A stretch of 64,000 nt of DNA from CAYPTY01 sp965659005 (lineage in GTDB: Bacteria; Bacteroidota; Rhodothermia; Balneolales; Balneolaceae), in NCBI GenBank assembly GCA_965659005.1, contig CBFHVG010000025.1, positions 6,256 through 70,255 on the forward strand, read 5' to 3'. Under the pieces are notes generated by a model. The model did not search any database. It had not been told where the DNA came from and saw only the letters and a program-made list of their open reading frames with translations. The position numbers and the translations under genes were made by a program. Below are positions 57,568-64,000 of this stretch, piece by piece. Each line of letters opens with the position of its first letter. Positions within the stretch are counted from its first letter, which is position 1.

Positions 57568-60005
57568 CAGTTTTCCTCAGGTTTTAAAGTATATGAGTAC
57601 TCTGAATTATTCGGTTTTTCACGATAAAAATTCAATTCGAAATGATCTCCTGTTCTCCAGTTCTCAATGAAGGCATCATAGTTTGGTGAGCCTGGATTTC
57701 CAGTAGTGCCACCGGGATAAACACCCCATCCTTTTACTTCTGGACCAAGTTCAACTACCATTCTCCAGCTGGGACCATAACCAAATCGAGTTGCATTAAT
57801 TACTTCATAAGAGCCGTCAGAATAAACATTTTCAACCCCAAGACCAGGTATTTGACCTACATGCTCAATATCATTGTTCATCACCCATCCCCAATTCCAA
57901 GATTCACTCTGATCTCCATAATATCGGTTTATATTTGAGTATGCCTGTTTAAATGATTTGGTTGCGATGTCACGTAATGTTTCTTTTTTGTCAGTTGTGA
58001 TATCATCAATCATAAAGAAATCAGGTTCCTCTTTAATCACTTCTATTACTCGGTCACGAGATGGATATCTTAATCGTTGATCTGAGGTATAATATTCATC
58101 ATTGAAAATGGATGAGTTAAAATTTCTCCACCAGAAGTAAAATACCGAAGGTTGAATCAAGTCTGCATTCATAGTGTAGTCCCACTGGAACATCTGATCG
58201 AATAAAGCTTCTTCATCCTCAGACAAACTATCTCTATAAACCCAAGCGATTAATTCAGGCATAATACTTTCAGCATGCAAACTATAGTCATCCATTTGCA
58301 TGTCCATCATATCCTGAGGAGTTACATCGCCAGATTTAACCTCAACAAAGTCTCTAAGTAAGTCATTAATGCGACGACCCCTTTCATAAGGAGCATAGTT
58401 TTCACCAAGATAATAGGGGTAACTTTCGTCTGCAGACTCCTGATTAGCTGAACTAACAAAACCTCTGGAAGGGTTTAAGACATATGGATTATGTTCAAAT
58501 GGGATCCATCCCTGCCAATCATAAGCTGGATCAGATCCATCACTAACCGTTCTTCCCTGATACTTCCACTTATTAGGAAAGCGACCATTCACAGATATAG
58601 CGATATCTCCCTCATTGGTGGCAAATAGAAAATTCTGAGCCGGAGCTACATAATTACTTAAGGCTTCGCGATAGTCTTCAAAGTTTTTAGCCTTATTAAG
58701 GCCCAAGAAAGTCTTCAGACTGCTACCAGCTTCATGTGCAATCCATCTCATGGCATGATAAGATGGAGCCGTTGTCGAATCGCCTGGATCTGAAACCATA
58801 ACCGGACCATGATGAGTGAATACAACTGTATCAATGATACTTTCAGCTCCTCGGATTTTTAGTTCTTCAATTCGTTTAGTCGTTTTTCTCCAAGCCCCGT
58901 TATACCAATACTCATCCATCTTATCATCTTTGAAGGTAATTTCATACCAATCTAAAACGTCTGAACCGGTATTGGTTTCTGTAAAGGCAACATTTTCATT
59001 GAAGCCAATAAGAATGCCAGGGATGCCCTGGAAGGCCACACCATACACATTTTGTTCAGGAGAATGAAGTTGCATTTCCAACCAGATCGAGGGCATGGAA
59101 AGCGATAGGTGCGGATCACCTGCTAAAATGGGGTAACCACTTTTTGTGTGTTCGCCACTGATTGCCCAGTTATTTGACCCTACTCCTGCGTCTGGATCAA
59201 AGAATTGAATACGCTCTGCCGTAGTTGGTACATAAAGACTTTCGGGAGCCTCAGGAATTACAGGATCGAAATCCCATTTCTTTGATGGTGGGATTATGGG
59301 TTCATAATCTTGTGTCCTCGTACCAAAGAATTTCTCAACAAAATCTTCTCCAAAGAAAGCAAGCGTGTTGGATGTACGGTCATCGGAACTCCCTCCGGCA
59401 AGAGTTCGATTCATATTCATATGAAGCTGTGCCGTTTTAAGTGGGGTCCACTCCTCAGGTTCTAAATCCAGAATTTTGTATTCAAGTGGGTAATCGGCGG
59501 GTTTTAGTGAAGAAACCCAGGCATTTACACCCTTTGAATAAGCTTGATTAACTTCCGTTAAAGCTGAGTCACTAAGTATAAAAGCTTCTTTTTTCTCAGC
59601 AGCCCAAGTCATACCCCATCGACGAGTTCTTAAATCTCTATTCTGTATACCTTCATTTTCACCAAGTAATTCCGAAATACGACCGGCTGCATCATAAGTC
59701 TGAATTTCCATCTGGAAAAGCCTAAGCATAGCCGTGATATAACCCTGTGTGTAATACAAGTCATGTTCATTTTGGGCAAAAATGTGCGGAACACGCCGTT
59801 CATCAAAAAAAACTTCTACTTCTTCCTTCAAACCAGAAAGACTTAAAGTCATTGATTCAGGTGTTTTTGTTTCTGCATTTGCCCAGAAACCATTTACCGG
59901 GTCAAAAAACTTTCCTATTGGGGGAACCGAACCGAAGCGGGTATTAAGACTTATAATAAGTCCGGCCAACAGTATTAGAGAGAGATACGCTTTAAATTGT
60001 TTCAT
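57567..60005 (-). CDS. Penicillin acylase family (Ntn hydrolase) protein
   Basis: 812 residues. A signal-like hydrophobic N-terminus (8-21) is followed by the alpha subunit region (FDERRVPHIFAQNEHDLYYTQGYITA). S277 in GVGSNNWAISGE would become the N-terminal nucleophile of the beta subunit after self-cleavage, with GDPHL and the conserved Asn in the downstream part. Family members cleave penicillins, cephalosporins or N-acyl-homoserine lactones; the native substrate here is unknown. A small membrane gene follows in the same transcript. Confidence 0.92.
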   Translation of the reverse strand: MKQFKAYLSLILLAGLIISLNTRFGSVPPIGKFFDPVNGFWANAETKTPESMTLSLSGLKEEVEVFFDERRVPHIFAQNEHDLYYTQGYITAMLRLFQMEIQTYDAAGRISELLGENEGIQNRDLRTRRWGMTWAAEKKEAFILSDSALTEVNQAYSKGVNAWVSSLKPADYPLEYKILDLEPEEWTPLKTAQLHMNMNRTLAGGSSDDRTSNTLAFFGEDFVEKFFGTRTQDYEPIIPPSKKWDFDPVIPEAPESLYVPTTAERIQFFDPDAGVGSNNWAISGEHTKSGYPILAGDPHLSLSMPSIWLEMQLHSPEQNVYGVAFQGIPGILIGFNENVAFTETNTGSDVLDWYEITFKDDKMDEYWYNGAWRKTTKRIEELKIRGAESIIDTVVFTHHGPVMVSDPGDSTTAPSYHAMRWIAHEAGSSLKTFLGLNKAKNFEDYREALSNYVAPAQNFLFATNEGDIAISVNGRFPNKWKYQGRTVSDGSDPAYDWQGWIPFEHNPYVLNPSRGFVSSANQESADESYPYYLGENYAPYERGRRINDLLRDFVEVKSGDVTPQDMMDMQMDDYSLHAESIMPELIAWVYRDSLSEDEEALFDQMFQWDYTMNADLIQPSVFYFWWRNFNSSIFNDEYYTSDQRLRYPSRDRVIEVIKEEPDFFMIDDITTDKKETLRDIATKSFKQAYSNINRYYGDQSESWNWGWVMNNDIEHVGQIPGLGVENVYSDGSYEVINATRFGYGPSWRMVVELGPEVKGWGVYPGGTTGNPGSPNYDAFIENWRTGDHFELNFYREKPNNSEYSYTLKPEEN

Positions 60006-60009
60006 ATAA

Positions 60010-60906
60010 CTACCATAAAAGCATTTTCATGCAAAAAACAGATCCGCCGGATTTTATGTATTCGAAGGTACTGAATTCATGAATATTAAAACCTGCCTCT
60101 TTAAGTTTCGCATTAGCATCTATACAGCCTTGTTGAATGAAGACATTTTTACCATCTGGGCAAGTAGCATTGCAGGCAAAAAGTTCTTCGGATTCATACT
60201 TATTAGTTTCAATTACATTTGGAATAAGAGTTTTGATCAATTCAAGCCCATTATCTGTAAATGCATCGGGGTAAATCAAAACCGTATTCTCATTGAGAGA
60301 ACATAAGCAGGTATCAAGGTGATAAAACTTTGGGTCCTTTAATTCCAGAGCAATAACAGGAATATTGAATTTCTTTGCTATGGCTTCGTAGGCTATAAGA
60401 GAGGTTCGAAAACCATAACCACCAAAAATGAGTCTTTTTCTAAAATGCCAGATGGCATCACCCATACCTTCAAATGCTACAACTCTGTCATCTTCCACAT
60501 GATGGATTTCATAACCAACATTTTTATACCAATCTTCAATAAAAGACACCTCATCAGCACGTTGTTCAGCTCTCATTATACTCATGAGCACTTTTTTGTT
60601 ACCCTCAACGTCAATGAAGGGAAAGCTTTGATTGGCGCAAAATACCATATCAGGCAGTCCTCTTTGCCCATCAATTACATGAACATTTAAACCAAGCTCA
60701 TCATAGGCATTTTTAAGTGTTTCCCATTCATTTATAGCAGCTGGTTGATTCACGTCACCAATGTGTCCCTTCATATGAGGGTTGATAACATACTCAACTT
60801 CAAAAAAGGTTGGTTTAACCAGGAGAACTTCACTCGGTACAGGCATTTCTGCAAGATCACTCAGAGTGAAATTCAGTTGATCAATAGATGTGATTAGATC
60901 AGACAT
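60010..60906 (-). CDS. Amidinotransferase/DDAH-fold enzyme (guanidine-group modifying)
   Basis: 298 residues of the pentein fold: LLVKPTFFEVEYVINPHMKG with the substrate-binding Asn, GLPDMVFCANQSF, FYHLDTCLCSL with the catalytic His, and GGSVFCMKM with the nucleophile C292 near the C-terminus. Relatives include dimethylargininase, arginine deiminase and amidinotransferases; arginine or dimethylarginine hydrolysis is most likely. It is encoded four bases upstream of the penicillin acylase gene on the same strand. Confidence 0.86.
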   Translation of the reverse strand: MSDLITSIDQLNFTLSDLAEMPVPSEVLLVKPTFFEVEYVINPHMKGHIGDVNQPAAINEWETLKNAYDELGLNVHVIDGQRGLPDMVFCANQSFPFIDVEGNKKVLMSIMRAEQRADEVSFIEDWYKNVGYEIHHVEDDRVVAFEGMGDAIWHFRKRLIFGGYGFRTSLIAYEAIAKKFNIPVIALELKDPKFYHLDTCLCSLNENTVLIYPDAFTDNGLELIKTLIPNVIETNKYESEELFACNATCPDGKNVFIQQGCIDANAKLKEAGFNIHEFSTFEYIKSGGSVFCMKMLLW

Positions 60907-60981
60907 AGAATTAAATTAGGGATATGCTAAAGTCTCAAAAAAACGTTATATCAAGCAATACCTAAAAAGGAATTCTTAAAT

Positions 60982-61902
60982 TTGTTATTACACCCTGAAC
61001 TTATATCCCGACTAGCCCCTCTTGAGCTTAAAGCCAAGAAAATTGTGGAAGGATTCATTTCCGGTTTGCATAAGAGTCCCTACCACGGTTTTAGTGTAGA
61101 GTTTGCTGAGCATCGCCCATATAATCCGGGAGATGACTTTAAGCATATAGACTGGAAAGCATATGGGAAGAAAGAGCGCTTTTATGTGAAGCAGTATGAG
61201 GAAGAAACCAATCTGCGCTGCTATGTTCTACTGGATACGTCTTCATCAATGATGTATAAGCATTTTTGTGATTGGTCTAAGCTTAAATACTCTGTACACT
61301 TTGCGGCCGCACTTATGTACATGATGCAGAGACAGCGCGACGCTTGTGGATTGATTCCATTTAGTAATGAAATAGAGACTTTTATACCGGCAAAATCGAC
61401 ATACGCTCATCTTCGCCAGATTTTTGGAGTATTAGAGAAGAAACTTCAGTTTGAAAATGATGATGACATTGAGCGAAGGGTTACTGCTTCTGCAAAAACA
61501 ATCCATGAAGTTGCAGAGAGAATAAATCAACGTAGTCTGGTTGTGATTTTAACAGATCTATTTGAAAATGTTGATGCTCATGATCAGTTAATATCATCTC
61601 TGAAACACCTTCGCCATAGAAAACATGAAGTTTTACTGTTTAATGTGGTGGAAGCTCGTTCAGAAAGAGAACTGGCTTTTCCTGATAAACGCTTTGTTTT
61701 TCAGGATATGGAAACAGGTTCAGAGATTGAAGTACTTCCGGCACAGGTTAGACAGGATTATCAAAAACAAATTCAGGACTATACCCAGAAATTCAAATCA
61801 GCCTGTTCAGAATTTGAAATTGGTTTTGAGCTAATGGATACTGAATCAGATTTTGATATTTCTCTGCTTGCTTATCTAAACAAGAGAAAAAGGCTGGGTT
61901 AG
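60982..61902 (+). CDS. DUF58 domain-containing protein
   Basis: 306 residues. DUF58 signature: FISGLHKSPYHGFSVEFAEHRPYNPGDDFKHIDWKAYGK, followed by a von Willebrand-like region with DTSSSM (MIDAS-type). The start is TTG at 60982, with AAGGA eleven bases ahead. DUF58 genes are usually next to a MoxR ATPase and batA/batB genes; none is here, so it is an isolated copy. Likely a chaperone-assembly partner in the cytoplasm. Confidence 0.88.
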   Translation: MLLHPELISRLAPLELKAKKIVEGFISGLHKSPYHGFSVEFAEHRPYNPGDDFKHIDWKAYGKKERFYVKQYEEETNLRCYVLLDTSSSMMYKHFCDWSKLKYSVHFAAALMYMMQRQRDACGLIPFSNEIETFIPAKSTYAHLRQIFGVLEKKLQFENDDDIERRVTASAKTIHEVAERINQRSLVVILTDLFENVDAHDQLISSLKHLRHRKHEVLLFNVVEARSERELAFPDKRFVFQDMETGSEIEVLPAQVRQDYQKQIQDYTQKFKSACSEFEIGFELMDTESDFDISLLAYLNKRKRLG

Positions 61903-62327
61903 AGTTCGAGTTCTTCCAGTTCGGTAATAAAGGCTTTTATTTTGGATGCCACATACTGGTGCCCTTCAGGTGTCCAGTGATTTCTGCTGAATGAAAAAAC
62001 CATGTCGTTGCTCACATCGACAAATGGTATGTTTTTACTCTTTAGGTAAGAAATCAGCAGATCATCAGTTTTCTGGAGACCGACAACAAGTCTGCCATCA
62101 CGGGTCCTAAGATATTTGTCCATGGCATTGAAAATCCGATGAGTAGGGTCTTCATTAATCACCTTTTCAGGAGAGCGATTTTTGTACCAGGCATTTACTG
62201 ATAATCGGATTAAGTAGAGGTTTGACCAAAATGGGTGTTCAGAAAACCAATATACAGCACTTTTAGGAACCGGTTGACCTTGAAGAGCCAGTTTATCTTC
62301 TTCAAAAGTATAATAGGGCTTATAGAC
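61899..62327 (-). pseudogene. 5'-truncated SGNH/GDSL hydrolase remnant
   Basis: The open frame begins just below an in-frame TGA at 62328-62330 and has no ATG until a late GTG (62162). It reads YYTFEEDKLALQGQPVPKS, FSEHPFWSNLYLIRLS, and the catalytic block with D and H in VDVSNDMVFSFSRNHWTPEGH. The N-terminal GDS block that carries the nucleophile Ser is missing. Hence a decayed SGNH hydrolase tail lying behind the SDR gene. Its 3' end overlaps the DUF58 gene by four bases. Confidence 0.7.
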
Positions 62328-62341
62328 TCAGATTGGCTTTA

Positions 62342-63133
62342 TTATGTGACATCTGATTTAAGAAGGAAGCGGTATAGAAAACCAGGGAAAAATCGGCTCA
62401 TAAATAAACCTGATGATTCCTTTCTGCCTGCGATATACACTTCTCTTTTCTTTTTTGCGATTTTTGGAAGTAAAACATCGGCAAATTCATCTGCTGTCAT
62501 TGCTTTTTCATGATTCTCGCCACTTTGATTAAAAGCAGAACCATCGCCCATCATTGCATTTTTACTGATGTTGGTATTCACAAAACCAGGGCAAACAAGG
62601 GTAACACTCACATTGTTTTCGAACTGCTCTAAACGTAAGCTGTCAAAATAACCATGCAGTGCAAACTTGGATGCAGAGTAGGAAGATCTTGTTTTGATTG
62701 TATACTTACCCATCACGCTCGACATCACAACAATGTGTGACTCATCCTGTTCGATGAGATAGGGGAGCAGAGCTTTTGTTATTGAGATATGCCCAAAGAA
62801 ATTGATCTCCATAATCTTCCGAACAGTCTGCATAGAAGTTTCAAAAGCGCTTGAACGCTGGCTAACTCCACCATTATTAATAAGAATATCTACACGTCCG
62901 TAAATAGAATGAGCTTTTTTAGCTAATTCTTCGTGTGTTTCAGGTGCGGTTAAGTCAAGAGCTAATACATGAATATTCTTCCCACCCATATCTTCTTTTA
63001 ATTCCTGCAAAACCTGCTCGCGCCGTGCAGAAATGATTATATTTGCTCCTTGATTATGGAAGGCTCTTGCAAGTGCTTCACCCAGTCCGGACGAGGCCCC
63101 TGTAATCCAGACTACTTTATTTTTAAAACTCAC
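62342..63133 (-). CDS. SDR-family oxidoreductase
   Basis: 263 residues. Cofactor motif TGASSGLG (11-18), NNGG (about 86-89) and catalytic S139, Y152 and K156 (YSASK). A GAS...R pattern after the first strand (ISARR) suggests NADP preference. A hydrophobic C-terminus (SGLFMSRFFPGFLYRFLL) hints at membrane association as in DHRS7-type enzymes. Substrate unknown. Confidence 0.9.
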   Translation of the reverse strand: MSFKNKVVWITGASSGLGEALARAFHNQGANIIISARREQVLQELKEDMGGKNIHVLALDLTAPETHEELAKKAHSIYGRVDILINNGGVSQRSSAFETSMQTVRKIMEINFFGHISITKALLPYLIEQDESHIVVMSSVMGKYTIKTRSSYSASKFALHGYFDSLRLEQFENNVSVTLVCPGFVNTNISKNAMMGDGSAFNQSGENHEKAMTADEFADVLLPKIAKKKREVYIAGRKESSGLFMSRFFPGFLYRFLLKSDVT

Positions 63134-63219
63134 TTAATGTGCATCAATTAATTGTTGAAAAACCTAAATTTCGTAAATAAGCGGCTACTTTACTATTTTC
63201 GACAAACTTTAAAATTCCT

Positions 63220-63921
63220 ATGTCAGCAAAGCACTGTATTTTTTTAATGGAAGATGAGGAAGAATCAGGCGAATTATTAGCCAATTTCCTCGAACTAAAT
63301 AACTATGATGTCATCTGGTCAAAAGATGGAAAAGATGCTAAAGAGCAAATTGACCTAAACGCCAACAATATTCATCTGGCAGTTCTCGATATCATGGTTC
63401 CACATCATGATGGCAAGGAGATTTGCACTTATATCAGAAATCATCCGGTTGTTTCTGATATTCCGGTCATCTTCCTAACGGCTAGAGATGAAGAGCAGGA
63501 TGAAATTGAGGGATTAAACCTTGGCGCTGATGATTATATATCCAAACCGGCTAGTCTGAATTTGATTAAAGCGCACATTGAAACAAATTTACGTCGTCAG
63601 AATCCGGACCAGGTGAACTGGTTACAGTATGGCAAAATTTACTTGGATACAGATAAGAAGGAAATGTATATCGAGGAGGTTAAAGTTGATCTGACAATGA
63701 CAGAGTACATCATCGCAGAGCTCTTTTTCCAGCATCCAAAGCTGGTCTATTCACGTCATGAGATTCTTGAGCATATTTCTGATGAAGACAAGTTTGTATT
63801 CGATAGAACAGTAGACGTTCATATTAAAAACCTGCGGATAAAGATGGGTAGTTATGGGGATATCATTAAAACCTACCGAGGTGTTGGGTATGGGTTTAAT
63901 CGCGAATTCCTGTATGCATGA
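63220..63921 (+). CDS. OmpR/PhoB-family response regulator
   Basis: 233 residues. The receiver has E11/D12, phospho-acceptor D57 (AVLDIMVPHHDGKE) and the K of DDYISKPAS; the C-terminal winged helix has LTMTEYIIAELFFQHPKLVYSRHEIL and VFDRTVDVHIKNLRIKMG. A -7-like TATTTTCG lies at 63194-63201. Its stop overlaps the start of the sensor kinase gene (ATGA), so the pair forms a two-component system; the signal is unknown. Confidence 0.94.
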   Translation: MSAKHCIFLMEDEEESGELLANFLELNNYDVIWSKDGKDAKEQIDLNANNIHLAVLDIMVPHHDGKEICTYIRNHPVVSDIPVIFLTARDEEQDEIEGLNLGADDYISKPASLNLIKAHIETNLRRQNPDQVNWLQYGKIYLDTDKKEMYIEEVKVDLTMTEYIIAELFFQHPKLVYSRHEILEHISDEDKFVFDRTVDVHIKNLRIKMGSYGDIIKTYRGVGYGFNREFLYA

Positions 63922-64000
63922 ATATCAGAGCCAAATTAGCCTGGACCTACATTATACTATTAATCATAGGCATCATAACCATAAGTGCCTATTCAATCCT
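63918..64000 (+). CDS. Sensor histidine kinase, start only (cut by window edge)
   Basis: ATG at 63918 overlapping the response-regulator stop. The 27 visible residues form a basic start and one membrane helix (MNIRAKLAWTYIILLIIGII), as in the first helix of PhoR-type sensor kinases. Kinase identity is inferred from the overlap with the regulator gene; the catalytic part is outside the window. Confidence 0.7.
   Translation, partial: MNIRAKLAWTYIILLIIGIITISAYSI

Noticed and set aside
1..64000. CRISPR arrays, prophage or integrated plasmid
   Set aside because: No regularly spaced direct repeats, integrase, transposase or phage structural genes were seen.

Overview
The window looks like a chromosome segment of a member of Balneolota/Bacteroidota, probably a Balneolaceae relative (inference from content, not from a marker-gene comparison). 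Evidence: a type IX secretion (T9SS) cargo with a C-terminal sorting domain, a PorX-type response regulator with a PglZ domain, a PorQ-like protein, an LptD of the Bacteroidota style, and promoters upstream of both tRNA genes that match the Bacteroidota -33 TTG / -7 TAnnTTTG pattern. Base composition is moderately AT-rich and even. No prophage, transposase, CRISPR array or integron was seen; this is mostly core genome, tightly packed.

Layout. 1-11 kb: 3' end of a DsbA-like protein, gamma carbonic anhydrase, HemW, fumarylacetoacetase, a T9SS-secreted putative metalloprotease, TrhO, an RluA-type pseudouridine synthase, an alpha/beta hydrolase, then HHH protein-PorX-TsaE-unknown-PnuC. 11-16 kb: ThiN, NrnA-like phosphoesterase, an HtrA-type lipoprotein protease, a decayed receiver+GAF gene, a crotonase and CutA. 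16-21 kb: tRNA-Leu, trigger factor, ClpP, ClpX, a sensor kinase and an ECF sigma factor. 21-27 kb (minus strand): CPBP protease, LysM/DPBB protein, TPR protein, chorismate synthase, K+ channel and PorQ. 27-37 kb: MlaEFD, PpiD-like chaperone, RibD/RibE, LptD, ROK kinase, FtsB-like protein, tRNA-Lys. 37-46 kb: HIT, AroQ, flippase, a NYN protein with a cold-shock-like tail, malate dehydrogenase, NAD kinase, a substrate-binding lipoprotein, Ddl and two unknown genes. 46-51 kb: carB and carA, with a palindromic repeat between them and a leader ORF plus attenuator ahead of carA. 51-54 kb: a frameshifted NTF2-like gene and a bicarbonate transporter (SbtA) cluster with two unknown small genes and a LysR regulator. 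54-64 kb: gene-poor structured stretch, S10 peptidase, SRPBCC protein, beta-barrel, penicillin acylase, amidinotransferase-fold enzyme, DUF58 protein, a truncated SGNH hydrolase, an SDR and the start of a two-component system.

How genes fit together. Envelope building is a theme: LptD, MlaEFD, PpiD, PorQ, PorX and the T9SS cargo all concern the outer membrane and secretion. The gamma carbonic anhydrase and SbtA both handle inorganic carbon, and carbamoyl-phosphate synthase consumes bicarbonate.

The most interesting items are (1) the carA leader: a 42-codon ORF with a strong Shine-Dalgarno that runs through an intrinsic terminator and overlaps the carA start; (2) the SbtA cluster with two unknown small proteins and a palindrome placed in the promoter spacer; (3) a 545-bp stretch at 53.8-54.4 kb with an isocitrate-dehydrogenase-like fragment and a highly structured candidate RNA; (4) three dispersed palindromic repeats, one of them separating carA from carB; (5) several genes caught in decay.
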